Shown here piece after piece: positions 34,418 to 47,312 of a stretch of DNA of 64,000 nt. The translations under genes were made by a program, and so were the position numbers. A model generated the notes under the pieces. That model made no database searches. It worked only from the letters and a program-made list of their open reading frames with translations, and was not told the DNA's origin. Position 1 is the stretch's first letter; each line of letters starts with the position of its first letter. The stretch is from contig NC_039362.1 in the NCBI RefSeq assembly GCF_003573695.1, forward strand, positions 8,718,088 to 8,782,087, given 5' to 3'. The stretch is from Papaver somniferum. Its lineage: Eukaryota > Streptophyta > Magnoliopsida > Ranunculales > Papaveraceae.

Positions 34418-35824
34418 ATGTTATCTATTTGTCTAGTAAAACTTCTTAAGAGAATTCTTATTCTTGTTTTTGTTAAAGAAGGACAACTAGGGTTTGGAAT
34501 AGCCATTATTGTAAGTACACATAGCTATGTCCAACGTTTTCATCTTCATGTTTTTAGATTTATTTGGTTAAATTCTAAAGTTGGTTTGGAAGATGATTTT
34601 TGCAGTATTAATCTTTATTGTTTTATATATTGAAATATGTTATAGGATATGTGTGTTTGCGTCCGTGGACTATTATTGTCTCATACAATGTCAAAAGTTA
34701 TCTCGTTTATATGTCGATATGCATGTATTGATACAAGATCGATGAACTTTTTGACAAACAAAAGTTAGGACTATTATGTCAATTCATTAATGGAAGATAG
34801 GTTAAAATCTTTTGTTTACGAGGATTATATCTATTGTATGTCGTTATGCAAATAGTGATGAAGATAGAGTGAATCCTTGTATATTCCGTAGTATTGATCT
34901 TTCCCTGATCCATATTCTATGTGTATACTATGCGGCTCCATAAGTCTTCTTGTGTGAGCATTCCCAACTAAACTAATCATATATTCGTTTGTGATTATTT
35001 TGGTTGTGTATTCCGATTAATTAACCATGGGTTTTCTTGTGGTTAGTTTAATTGAGAATTTATGGATACAAAATCATTTCCTTATGGTTTTTGGTATTCA
35101 AAGAAATCCTTCTTTTCTTGTAAAAGCAAGGTCGCTCTTGTTGTTCTTTCGGGAATGACATCAAATGGGGGAGAGTTCTTTCGAACTTGCGCTTAATTTC
35201 CATATCTTTGTGGGGAGTGCAGATGTGGAATTTTGAAGAGCTATCTTGTATCTTTATAAACTCCGTGATGAATGCATCTAGCTTCGGCTATATGATTGCA
35301 TCAAAACAAGTTGATATGTGCTTTTCTTTGGTCTTGAAGTGTCTCCATGAAAATTTCATTAGGATCCCGTTTTCGTACCTTTGCCAATTATATAGACAAA
35401 AAGGGGGAGAATTAATATATAGTTCACACTACAAATACATATGGTTTTCGGATCATTATGTAAGGGGGAATGGTTTTAGTGTTGAGACGAAGTATTGACT
35501 AAGGGGGAGTGATACATATCACCATATTATTGTTGTCAAAGTTGTGACATAAGAAATTTGATACTGTGTAATAATACTATGACACTGTATAACAATGATC
35601 GAGAGATTTTGTTTTCTCATTGTTATGGCTACGGAACTTCAACAACTATGATGTTGAATTGAACATCTATGAAATCATGGGAGTACTTGGAAAAGACGAA
35701 GTTTTCGAGTAATGTTGAAGCACCAAGGAGATCAAGCATGTGGACGAGAAGCTACAAAGTTTTATTTATTTTGTAATCCATATGTATTGATAGTTTTTTC
35801 ACTAAAATTGACAAAGGGGGAGAT
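34418..35824 (+). other. A3 3' untranslated region with repeated polypurine tracts
   Basis: No gene. Purine tracts at 35397-35410, 35462-35470 and 35501-35509, and the terminal ACAAAGGGGGAGA at 35811-35823. One or two of the TGAGCA/TTAATCA-type repeats remain at about 34950-35050. Confidence 0.6.
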
Positions 35825-38261
35825 TGTTAGAGCACTGCTCGGTCGAACTCGCATGCGTTGCTATCTCAAGCATGTTTGTCAAGTTTAGTTGTCAAAACTA
35901 TATGTCTTGATTTCTAGACTACTTATAGCTAAGTCTCGGTTTAGGACAGATTAGTGTAGTTGAGCTCCAGACTCCATGGCGATTATCTTACGAAGACGAA
36001 GAACTACTCGAGGAACTAGTGGAACTTCATCCGACTAAAAGGTACGTGGAGACTTGAACTTATCTATCACTCAGAAGTCTATCTCTCTATCTCCTGATCT
36101 TGAGACAAAGTCGTATAGTATGATAGTTTTTATACATACACATTTGCTATTTCGAGCCAAGTTTACTCGCCTATATTTTTCTCGAAATACGTGTCGGTAA
36201 GCTTTCGCTTTAGCCACTTTTCATCTTTATTCGTGACGAAATTCATGATGAAGTTTCAATCTTGAAAATAGCTTTGATGACGATAGTCGTGAATAACGAT
36301 TGTTATAACATTATAGAAGAATGTTTGAATGATTGAAATGTAGAGTTGAGATTATGTAACCGACTATGGATATAAGCATATATAGTGTGTTCGCACATTA
36401 GTGTATAAGTCCATGTGCCGGAAACCAATTGTGTGCACTTGTGCATGCGACATTGGTAAAGGAGACAGGTTGGGTACGCGTACTGGCAGAAGTTTTCTGA
36501 CCTAAAACTTCTGCTGGAGTTTGTAGTTTACAAACTGGAAAACCAGTCACCTTAGGTACGCGTACTCACGGAAGTTTTCGAACCGAAAATTTCTGCTGAG
36601 TTTCCAAACTCAATTCCGGTAGCTAAGGTACACGTACCCGTACGCGTACCCAAGCTGGTTATTTCTCAAATCAGAAGTTCATGAACTTAAAACTTAAAAC
36701 AATAAGGAATGCAATCTTTGCAAACCATGGCTATATTGTTCATGAATTGATTCAAGTGAATCAAACTGATTTTGTTTCAATTGTGTCTATGAATAAAGAC
36801 CTAAGCTATTGAACAACTCTATCAACTAGTTCTTATGAGTCATTTGAACTAGTTATGGGAAAGATGAATATGGTTGATATGAAAGTACTCATATGGCTAA
36901 CCTCGGTTAACTATTTGTGAACCAACCAAGTGTACACGTTTAGGTACGGTTACTCAAACCTAAATGAAACATATTTCATTTGTGTATGATAATCTAAGTT
37001 TCGATCTAACGGTTGAAAGATATTAGCTTGGAGAAATCAGGTTTTTCATCTAACGGTGAATATTGAATGCTTTGTTACCAAGGTAACTTGGATTGCAAAC
37101 CCTGATTTGAAAACTATATAAAGGAGACTTCTAGCAATTGGAAAACTAATCCCCACACCTCCTGTGTGATACTAGTTAGTTTGCTAGAGTCGATTCTCCT
37201 TTAACCTTAGGTTTCTTCCCAAGACCCTGTAGGTTAACGACTGAAAGACTTCATTGGGATTGTGAAGCCAGACGAAACTACTTCTCTTGTAGTTGAGCGA
37301 TCTGATCTTGACATTTTCTATCGTACGAGTTCAATTGAATAATTGACTTGAGATTATATCTCCGATATGGCAAGATAAAAAGAAATCACAAACATATTCG
37401 TCTCATCGTTTGTGATTCCGCAACATCTTGTTTCGCTACCATACGATTAAGATTGTTGTGAGGTGATTGATAATACTAGGTTGTTCTTCGGGAATATAAG
37501 TCCGTATTATCAATTAGTTCATGTTCACCTTGATTTATCAAAAGACGGAACAAAAACTCTTAGGTCTATCTGTGCGAGACAGATTCACCTATCATAGACT
37601 TTTCTGTGTGATACAGATTTATTTATTAAAGTCTTCGACTTTGGGTCGTAGAAACTCTTGGTTGTGGGTGAGATCAGCTAAGGGAATCAAGTGCGCAGTA
37701 TCCTGTTGGGATCAGAGACGTAAGGAGCGCAACTGTAACTTGAATCAGTGTGAGATTTATTAGGGTTCAAATACAGTACATACCGAAGTTAGTTTGTAGT
37801 AGGCTAGTGTCTGTAGCGGTTCAATACAGTGTGGTGTTCAATCTGGACTAGGTCCCGGGTTTTTTCTGCATTTGCAGTTTCCTCGTTAACAAAATTTCTG
37901 GTGTTTGTGTTATTTCTATTCCGCATTATATTTCGTTATATAATTGAAATGTCGCAGGTTGTGCGTTAAGATCAATCAATTAGAATATCCAATCTTTGGT
38001 TGTTGATTTAAATTCATTGACACTTGGATATTGGCCTTTGGTACCATCCAAGTTATTATCCTTGTATTTGATAAAGACTCGCAGATTTCTATTTGCTTGA
38101 GTAAAGATTAAATCAAGTGAGAGAGATATTAACTCCTCGATATACTTTTCTCTAGATTGAGTCTGACTGTCTAGTTGACTCTCTAGAAAGTATATTGGAG
38201 TTAGTCCATACAGATTCCTAATCGAAACATTGGGTGTGGTTGTTATACCGCCGCTTTTTCA
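35825..38261 (+). repeat. 3' LTR of A3
   Basis: 2437 bp, TGTTAGAGCACTGCTCGG to CGCTTTTTCA, uninterrupted. Palindromic array at 36472-36652; TATA CTATATAAAGG at 37114-37124. Confidence 0.92.
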
Positions 38262-40384
38262 GTTGCAAACTCACGTTATATACCAAGGATACATCTTGTG
38301 GTTGTAATCCTCTGAACATTTTCTGTCTATATTAAATCACACAAGGTGTGTCTTGAATAAGTTATATCAAAAAGATTATGATATACTTGGTACCCTCGTC
38401 ATTTCAATTCCGGTTAGAGGTATTGAAAACAACAAGTTCATACGAAGTTTCCAAGTAAATACAGACATTAATTAGTAATGTCAGTTTGTTCGTGTAAAAA
38501 GTTGAGTAAGTGTACTTCAAAATTTTCTCTAGATAATGGTTGTTCAAAGATGATAGTAAATGGATCCCACATTTGTGACAAAAAAAAAGATCCACAAATC
38601 CAGTTATAGATTCCTTCCTGATAATCTAACCATTTCAAAGTAACACTCAAACCTTATCAAAAAGAAAAAAGATTCAACACAACTCACAGAGGAGACCACC
38701 ACGAACTTTCTAAACACATATCAAGGTAGCTCTAACATGAAAACAACTAATAAGATATCTAATTAATAAACCACCAATCAAACAAAAACGCGAGCGAAGA
38801 TGCGTATCAAGGACATTTTGTGGTGAAGTAAGCATAATTTTCCTTACAGTAAACCAGTTCAATGGGTGTTTGAGAAATGAAGGTAAGATGGGAACTTTAT
38901 TAGTCCAAACATTGGGCATAAAGTGGAGAAAAAACACCAAAATTAAAAGATAAGTGAAAGGTAGATTTACATACATACACCATGCAAGTTTTTGTAATTA
39001 AGGACTTAACACGAAAGGATTGAATAAGAAAGCTTTTGATTGGTTACGTATGGTTTGATAGGGATTTATACCGGGGTTCTGAAGCAGTCGTCTTAGTGGG
39101 GGTAAAACCATTATCATGAAGGATAACAAAGACCAGTTAAAAGTACGATTGAATAAAGGTTTTTCATTGAAAAGAAAGGGGGGAAATTAGAAAGGTACAT
39201 CCCTGAATTAGGTTGTATTATAAGGGATATGTGAGGTGCTAGATAATAATCAAATTCCAAATAAAGAGGATATTGGTTCTTCAATAAATATATAACTTGT
39301 GGTTGTAGTTGTCTCTGAAAAAGAAAATACCTGTAAAATCCATCCCAGGGATTGAAAAAATTACTTGATAAGGATATGGTTGACGAGGAAGAAGAACAAG
39401 CCCAATGTAGATAAGATTTGATCAACATCAACAATTTCCCACGTCACCGATAAAAAACTAAAACATAGCAATCGAACTCATTCTATCAATTAAGGAAAGA
39501 AACATGATGGTACCACAAATAGAATCGCAAATAAAACCACAACTTTTCTAGGGACGGTGGAATTGGAGATTAGTCGGGAATAATATAGAAAATCATGGCA
39601 GATTGAGATTCTGAGAAGGGAAAACCCAAAAAACAAGTTCTAATTAAGCGAGTAAGCGTCTTGTTAGATTATTAGGTTATTTCCTTGAATTACTCTATCA
39701 ATTTTAATGGTCGAGGTTTGCTACATTTTAAAAAAGAACTAGTATAAATATTACCTCCGTTTCTAAAAAAGAAAGACCATCACTTTTTCATTCTAGCCTG
39801 AAATATGTTGAAATAAATAAAATCGCAATAACTATTTTTTTAGAAACAAAAAGTGTATATTGTAGGGATAATCCTCCAGAATTTAAAAGCTTATTTTCTC
39901 ACATTTTCTTTGATATAGAAAACCGTAGGAGATTGAAGTTTTGAGAAGAGAACCCAAAAAAAAAACAAGTTCTAACCAAGGAAGCGTCTGATTATTAGAA
40001 TGGTTCCTCAAATTATTATGAATTTTAATGACCAAGAGGCTTGCTTCATTTCAGAAAAAAAACTAAAAGTTAATATTATCTCCATTTTTAGAAAAGAGGT
40101 ATTATACCGTCACTTTTTTATTTCAACCAAAAATATTTCTTATTATTCCTTTTCAGATATGAAAAGAGTGTGTCGAAAGACTTTTTTATTTTGACCAGAA
40201 ATTATTTCTTATTACTCCTCTTCAGAGACGAAAAGAGTGTGTCGAAGGGATAATTTAGAAAAATTTTCAAAAAATTTAAAAGTTTATTTCCGTGCATTTT
40301 CTTTTCCTCCTTATATCCGTTTTTTTCCACCTTAAATCCGTTTTATTCTTCTTGCAATCTCTCCAATTTAAAAAATTAAAAACA
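38262..40384. other. Intergenic DNA upstream of MORF, with imperfect direct repeats
   Basis: No supported gene. A block at about 39590-39790 recurs imperfectly at about 39913-40120 (shared words AGATTGA, AAACAAGTTCTAA, TTTTAATG, ATCACTTTTT-like). Two 68-bp units ending GAAAAGAGTGTGTCGAA lie at about 40110-40246. Confidence 0.5.
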
Positions 40385-40572
40385 AATAAGTTTCTCGTGC
40401 ATCGCTTGATCCCAAAATGTACAGTGAAAACCTCTCTCCTAAACCAATCGATGAAAGAAACCTAAACCCTGGCCGCTTGAGCTCATCATCAACCTTTCTG
40501 TCTTTCCATTTTTCATCAATAGCTTCAATTTTATTCAGACTCTCTCGCTTGTTCTGAAGTTACCTGTAAGCA

Positions 40573-40904
40573 ATGGCTGCAGCATTAAGAGCCATGATCA
40601 CAGAACCCTGCCTAGCAAATCGTGTTTTTTCAGTCCCACTTCCTGGTTTGATGAGAAAGCATTCTGTTCTTTCATCTCATTCCACCGTTCTACAGAAATT
40701 TACACCTTGTGCATCTGGTTTGAATACTATAAGGTGGGTCAATTCTGGTTCTAATGGTCCTCCTAAAGGAATGTCACAATACATACCAGGTTGTGATTTT
40801 CAACATTGGCTAGTTTTTGTGAAAGAACCTGGTGGTCATGGAGCTACCAAAGAACAGATGATTGAATGTTATGTTGAAACCCTAGATGAGGTTCTTGACA
40901 GATA
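40573..40904 (+). pseudogene. MORF/RIP-type organellar RNA-editing factor, exon 1
   Basis: 110 codons from ATG 40573. The first 60 residues are rich in Ala, Arg and Ser with few acids (MAAALRAMITEPCLANRV...), as in a plastid or mitochondrial transit peptide. The start of the MORF domain follows: GCDFQHWLVFVKEPGGHGATKEQMIECYVETL. MORF proteins bind PPR editing factors and are needed for C-to-U RNA editing in organelles. Conserved order and wording make the family clear; the closest MORF number is not. Exon 1 should be joined to exon 2 after ...GACAG, but the next bases are ATAAAA rather than GT, so the reading stops at once (TAA 40903-40905). A bare first exon cannot form the domain. Likely a pseudogene, unless an alternative donor is used. 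Confidence 0.8.
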
Positions 40905-40905
40905 A

Positions 40906-41672
40906 AATTCAATGCAATTATGTAGTTCTGTTTGGAGATTTTGGGGTTTTTGAAGAGGTTGAGTTTTTCTCATGCATTTTGATCAAGGTTTAAGGCTTAT
41001 TCAAAGGTTTTCTCATATTTATATCTGTTGATTTGCATCTGGAGCATTTAAAGGTGTACATGAAACACAACTTTGGGCGTTTCCCTTGTTTGATTTGCTT
41101 TAGTGTTAGTTGATATTGTCTTTTAAGGTTTTGTTGATTAGTTGTTGACATGTCAGGCTTTAGAGTTTTTACACTATACAACTTTATGTTCTGTCAACAT
41201 TTGAGCTAACTGTAGCTGCTCCATTTCCTTTAGCTGCTCATGTCAGCAAGATAATAAGATTTAGGTTCAACTAGTTTACACATCTGAATTGGTAAGTTAA
41301 GCATGCTCTTAGGAATTCAGAGTGAAATTTAAGATGAATTGCGTGTAATAATTAGCAGGTAAGCCTCAAACAGTCACTTTGGACTTCGATTTAAGAGGTC
41401 AAGTCTTTGAGTAAGGCCAAATGATGTATGTTACCAGTTCTAAGATTCTTTTTACGTAGATAAGGATATATATCATGTTTAAGTTAGAGTTACTATTCAT
41501 GATTTGCAGTAGATATAGTAATCAAATTTTTTGAGAAGGATAGCGAAAACTAGTTGAACCTGCATTATTCTCACAAGGTCATGAACTATGAGCTTTTGAC
41601 CCTTAGGTGCAATAAGTGAGTTTTGCACTTTGCACTTTGAAATAGCCGAATATAAGAAGGTTGTAATATAAA
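40906..41672 (+). other. MORF intron 1, left part
   Basis: No gene. AT-rich intron-like DNA up to the ATAAA target duplication at 41668-41672. Confidence 0.5.
41668..41672. repeat. Target site duplication of the Copia element, left copy
   Basis: ATAAA, repeated at 49115-49119. Confidence 0.9.
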
Positions 41673-42393
41673 TGTTGGAAATATGGGCACCCATTGTGTA
41701 TGTGCATGCCCAAAGTCCATCTTGGGTGGATGAGTAGAGTCATATGCTTGACTTTATCAAAGGGAAAATCCTTCTCCAACTAACCAAGCCATGGTGAAAC
41801 ATGTGTCTTGTTTCTTACCACCATGTATTTGCATGAAGCTAACAAGTGTTTGATCACTTACTCCATGCATTTACTCCATGCTAAAAAAGTGTTAGAACTT
41901 GCTCCAAGTGTTTGGTTCTTCCTTGACATTTGCCAAGAGAGGATACTTGAAGTTTGAGTATAAATAGGCTTCTAGTTTCATTTGTTGAAACAATAATAAG
42001 AAGTAGAAGAAAACACTACAACTCAATAGTAGTGAGTTTAGCAAGAGGTAAACCAAGTATGGAGAATAAGCTAAAGAGTTCTAAGTGAGCATTCTAGTTA
42101 GCTAGCAAAGTCTTCTATTCAAACATTAGTTGTAGAATCACCAAAATCCCTTAGTGTCCTTTGGAGAAGAAACTGAAGTTCTATACTGTATTTAGTTTGT
42201 GGAAATATAGTTTGTGCTCATTTTTTGTGGCACTTACTCACCTCCGACTTTGAAGGTTCAAGAACGTGAAACGCAAGTGATCCGTTGGTTCGACGTCATC
42301 CTCATTTGGAGCGATTACAAGGTACGAACTAATAACCCGCTTCCGCATTTTATTTGTTCAACTTACATAAATATTAGTTATATATGACTAACA
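41673..42393 (+). repeat. 5' LTR of Copia element
   Basis: TGTTGGAAATATG to GACTAACA. TATA GTATAAATAGG at 41958-41968. It has about 22 extra bases near 41686-41708 that are absent from the 3' LTR. Confidence 0.92.
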
Positions 42394-42406
42394 TTGGCAT
42401 CAGAGC
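42394..42406 (+). other. Primer binding site of Copia element
   Basis: TTGGCATCAGAGC, adjacent to the LTR; one change from the usual initiator-Met complement. Confidence 0.85.
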
Positions 42407-43325
42407 CTTTTATGCGTTTTCGCTATTTTTGGAACCATGGACTAAAAGGCCATTCCCTGAAAGGACTATGACCTAAAATAAATTATATGGAGCCATCACC
42501 TTTGTGGTTCAATGTGTTCCAATTTTTGGCCTCACATCGACCATCCAACAGACCATGTACTAAACGGCCTCTGCCCGAAAGGACTACGACCTTAAATTAA
42601 TTATGTGGAATCATCACCTTTGTGGTTGATTTAATTAATTTCATATAAATACAACATGCATGATATTAATATTTTTTTGTTGAATCATGTTGTTTAATTT
42701 AATATCATTAGTGTCTTGCTCAACAAAAATACTTAGTGTATGTGTTTGCGAAATATATATTACTCTGTGTACTTTCAAAATTTTAGAAAAATCTAAAAGT
42801 GGATTTTAATTACTTCTGAAACGGGGTATATTTTTATTTTATTTTTCATTAGTTGAAAAATAATTTACTTGCTTTATTTTCACTAGTTGAAAATAATTTC
42901 AATAATATATGTTTCCGAAACAGTGCATATTTTTTGCTTTATTTTCGTTAGTTAAAAATAATTCGTGAGCGAGATATTTTGAAAATTAGTAGCAAGAAAC
43001 TCCTGATTTTGTGTCCGTTTTCCACATGATGTACTTTGTTTATATGTAGCTTATTTATCTCTGTTGATAGATAACTAATCATCATATGTTGGTTGATTTT
43101 AAGTGGTTTTATTGGCTTAAGTTATGTGCTTTACCAATATTTATTAGTCCAAACTAATTGATAGAGGTTATATTAAAATGCATATTTGGGTGATGATTAT
43201 GAGCCTAGCGAAATTTTCGATCTCGAATTTGTGTGTAGATATGATTTTATCAATTAGATTTTGAGACAATATAGTGCGTGTACACATAATAATAATGTCC
43301 AACTTTGTGCAACAAACGTGTAGAA
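42407..43325 (+). other. Copia leader
   Basis: No gene. Contains two versions of a phrase with GACTA(A)A(C)GGCC...AAAGGACTA(C/T)GACC at about 42440 and 42550, about 110 bp apart. Confidence 0.5.
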
Positions 43326-44243
43326 ATGGCTAGCAACAATGTGATTGTTGATCTCAATAAGGGTGACAAACTTGATGGGAAGAACTATGATGTGTGGCAT
43401 AGAAAAATATGATACTTGTTGGATGAAGGAGGAAAAATGGAACTCCTAACAAATGAAATGGTCCGACCCGCAGAGGGTCATATTTCCCAACACCGTCGTG
43501 ATCTTGAAGCCTACGAAACTTGGGTTAAGAAAGATCGTAGTGCACGCCACACTATGTTGAGTAGCATGCACAATGATCTTATTGGAGAATATGAGGATTT
43601 TCCTACTGCCAAGCAAATGTGGGACCGGCTAAAATTTGACTTTGGTGGTATGTCCACCACTAGACTTCGCAGCTTAGTGCTGAAATTTGAGGTCTACCGA
43701 AAGGATCCCAAGCATTCAATGACAGAACATCTAAGAAGGATGTCGTCAATGATTCGTGAGTTGAAATCTGCTGGGAATGTTCTAAGTGATGCACAACAAG
43801 TTTTAGCTGTGATAAGGTCATTGCTTGACTCTTGGGTGCATGTGAAGCAAATTCTGACTCATAATGAAAGCATCAAGAATTTCTCTGACATCTCTCGACA
43901 CGTTGAGCTTGAAGCTGAGCGCCAAGAGACGACACGTGTGGCTACCTTGTATGCTCAAGGTGAGCGCAAACCACAAGGGAAGCGCAAGAAAAATAGCCAA
44001 AGGGATGCTGAAAAGGCAGAAAAACCATCTAAGCGCCGTCGTGGAAAGCGTGCTGGAAAAAGAGACAAATCTAAGATGAAATGCTATAACTGTGGAAACA
44101 AAAGACACTTTGGCCGTGAGTGCACTGAGCCGAAAAAGGTACTTTGTTCATTTAACTCTGTTTACACATCTGCGTGTTCACATGTAATGGTTGCTCACTC
44201 TCTCCCTGAATGGATTGTAGATACTGAGCAACAAAACATGTAG
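43326..44243 (+). pseudogene. gag: Copia gag and start of protease, broken
   Basis: ATG 43326 opens MASNNVIVDLNKGDKLDGKN, as in Copia gag. A TGA at 43410-43412 interrupts it in phase. The reading continues through the capsid part (QMWDRLKFDFGGMSTTRLR, YRKDPKHSMTEHLRRM) and a basic stretch to a complete CX2CX4HX4C knuckle (CYNCGNKRHFGREC, about 44080-44121). The protease begins with WIVDT, but a base is missing where the catalytic Asp-Thr-Gly should be completed (about 44226), giving a frameshift and a TAG at 44241-44243. Confidence 0.88.
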
Positions 44244-47200
44244 CTCGAGATAGAGCGGGGTTCGTAGATTATCGACGTATTTCACGTGGTACATATAGAG
44301 TTTATATGGGCAATGGAACATGTGAGGATGCTACGGGAATTGGCACATATCAGCTCTCTATGCGCTCTGGACGCATTTTAACACTTCACGATGTGTTATA
44401 CGTACCAGGAGTCCATCATAATCTACTTTCAGTTATTTCTCTTCTTAGTTTAGGGTACTCTTTTAAAATAGAAGACGGTAGGTTGGACATCTTCTTTTAT
44501 GGTACTTTGTTTGGACATGGTTATTTATGTAATAATTTTTTTAAATTAGACTTGTTTAATTCTATTTCTTCTGAGACTTTAGTGTCTGATGCTAGTAGTA
44601 GTAGTGTTATTGACTGTGTGACTTGGCATGCTAGACTAGGACATATCGGGAAAGATAGGATGACTCGGTTAGCTCGAGAAGGCCATCTTGGCTCACTCGC
44701 TAAAGTTTCCTTACCCGTATGTGAACCTTGTCTAGAAGGAAAAGCTTGTAGTAAACCTTTTGGTAAGGCCAAACGTGCTGCTCATCCTCTTGAGCTGGTA
44801 CATTCTGATATTTGTGGACCTATGAATGTTAAAGCTAGACATGGTTATTCTTATTTTCTCACATTTATTGATGATTATACGCGATTTGGTTATGTATATT
44901 TGATTGCTCACCGCTATGAAGCCTTGGATTGTATCAAGCGCTTTGTTGCAGAAGTTGAGAATCAAACTGGGAAGAGTTTGAAGACTCTCCGTACTAACCG
45001 TGGACGCGAATATTTATCCGATATATTCAGGGAATTTTGTGAGACTAAGGGAATAACTAGACAGCTTAGTATTCCAAATACTCCGCAACAAAATGGTGTT
45101 GCAGAGAGAAGGAATAGGACATTATTAGATATGGTTAGATCAATGATGGCGCAAGCCAACCTCCCAATATCTTTTTGGGGGGATTCTATTATGACTGCGG
45201 CCTACATTTTGAACCGTGTCCCAACTCAATCGGTTTCTTCTACGCCATATGAACTTTGGAAAGGCGAAAAACCTAATTTAGGTAATTTGCGCCCATGGGG
45301 TTCAGCTGGTTATGTTCACAACGCTTCTCATGTGTATGGAAATCTAGGTCCTAGAGCAAGAAAGCTTGTCTTTATAAGATATTCTGATTGCTCAAAAGGA
45401 TATGTGATGTATGGTGAACATCCAAGTGGAGGAATGACTGAGATAGAGTCCAGAGATATTGTTTTCATTGAAAATAATTTTCCTCGAATCAGTGACATTA
45501 ACAAAAACTTGGAACTCTTTGAAATAGAAGAGAGTGAAGATATCTTACCATCTTCGAGCAAAGGTAGAGAATTAGTTTCTCAACCTATAATCGTTGAAGA
45601 TAGTGGGAGTGGTCTACATCCTAGTGGGAGTGAACCGCTAGAGACACGAGTTTTTGAACCACGCAGAAGTGAGCGTGGAAAAGTACCTCGTCGTCACTTT
45701 GAGATTGAAGGGGGAATATTAATGTATGCTGCAAGTATTGAAGATGATCCTACTTATTTTAGAGAAGTCATCTCTTCAGTTGATTGCAATAAATGGATTT
45801 TTGCAATGCAAGAGGAAATTAAATCAATGGATAAGAGTGACGTTTTGGAGTTGGTTGATCTTCCACCTGGGCGAAAGGCCATTGGAAACAAATGGGTTTT
45901 TAAAATTAAACTCAAGGCGGATGGTTCAATCGAAAAATACAAAGCTCGTCTAGTGCCAAAAGGATATACTCAACAAGAGGGTATTGACTATGAGGAAACC
46001 TTCTCTCATGTGGTAAGGTTTGCCTCAATTCGCCTCGTCCTTGCTATTGTTGCATATTTGGATTTAGAATTGTTCCAGATGGATGTTAAAACTGCATTCC
46101 TTAACGGGGAACTAGACGAAGAGATTTACATGTCTTAACCAACGGGTTTTGAGGTCAAAGGACAAGAACGCAAAGTTTGTCGTCTCAAACGTTCCATTTA
46201 TGGCCTTAAACAATCGTCTAGACAATGGTATATGTGTTTCCATCAATCTATCACCTCTGATGGTTATGAAATGATTGAGGAATACCATTGTGTGTACATA
46301 AAACGATCCTAGGAAAGCATTCTTATCCTAGCCTTATATTTCGATGACATTCTATTAGCGGGTAATGATCTAGAAGGAATTGTTGCCACTAAGAAGTGCA
46401 TGTCCTCTAATTTTGAAATGACGGACATGGGTGAAGCTAATTATGTATTAGGTGTTAAGATCACGCGAGACCGCTCAAGAAAGACTCTTAGTTTGTCTCA
46501 AGAGACTTACATAAAAAAGATACTTGAGCGTTTTCGAATGCATGATTGCAAACCCATTGACACTCCTATGGACAAAGCATGTGTCCTAAGTAACGACCAA
46601 TGCCCTAAGAATGAAGAAGAAAATAAATACATGTCCAATGTACCATATGCATCTGCGGTTGGGAGTCTTATGTACGTTATGTTGTGTATTAGACCCCGAC
46701 ATCAGTTTTGCAGTAGGGATGGTAAGTCGTTACCAAAGTAACCCTCGACCAGATTATTGGCAAGCAGTTAAAAGGATATTTCGTTATCTTAAAGGGACTG
46801 CTAATCTCCGTCTTTGTTACCATGGTGAAGACATTAGTCTCAGAGGATTTAGCGATGCCGATTGGAGCAACAATAGAGATGAGTTTAAATCCACTTCAGG
46901 ATACGTTTTTAAACTTGGAGGTGGTGCAATCACTTGGTGTAGTCAGAAACAAAATTGTATTTCTCTATCTACAATGGAAGCAGAGTATGTTGCACTTGCG
47001 GCAGTTTTCCAAGAAGTTGTCTGGTTGAGGAGATTTCTTAAGAGACTCGGTGTCTCAGAACACGCAAAAGAAGCAGTGTTGCTTCACAGTGATAGCACAT
47101 TAGCTCTATCATATGTGAAAGATCCTTAATACCATGGAAAAACCAAACACATTGGTAGGAGATTCCACTTTATACGCGATATGGTTGCACGAAGAAAGGT

Positions 47201-47312
47201 TGTTCTTAGACATATCTCCACAAATAGAATGTTGGCTAACCCTTTGACTAAGCCCGTTCCGAAAATTGCTTTTCAATCTCACGTAGAGAACATGGGATTA
47301 AACAGGATTTGA
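44227..47312 (+). pseudogene. pol: Copia pol: protease remainder, integrase, reverse transcriptase, RNase H, broken
   Basis: After the frameshift the frame runs to TAA 46136-46138. It contains the rest of protease (GRILTLHDVLYVPGVHHNLLS) and the integrase zinc domain (WHARLGHIG ... CEPCLEGK). The integrase core has HSDICGP and NGVAERRN present, but the second catalytic Asp has become Asn (codon 44996-44998). Reverse transcriptase follows with WVFKIKLKADGS, QMDVKTAFLNG and, after the stop, YFDDILLAGN. A second stop (TAG 46310-46312), an extra base in the C run at 46692-46700 and a third stop (TAA 47127-47129) follow. RNase H words GFSDADW, STMEAEY and KHIGRR are readable. Ends at TGA 47310-47312. 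No active enzyme is possible from this copy. Confidence 0.9.

Larger units (their letters stand above)
26082..38261 (+). mobile_element. Family A retrotransposon A3, complete but split by a nested LTR
   Basis: 5' LTR 26082-27136 plus 30913-32299, primer site, gag with one stop, second ORF remnant, polypurine tracts, and 3' LTR 35825-38261. Flanks are GTTTC (26077-26081) and GTTGC (38262-38266), a target duplication with one difference. It carries the TACGCGTA-type U3 array, unlike A1 and A2, and no pol. Confidence 0.88.

Noticed and set aside
40905..40912. A U12-type (AT-AC) donor after MORF exon 1
   Set aside because: ATAAAATT does not resemble the ATATCC donor of that intron class, so a changed GT is simpler.
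43818..45942. Antisense ORFs in the Copia region
   Set aside because: Shadows of gag and pol in the opposite strand.
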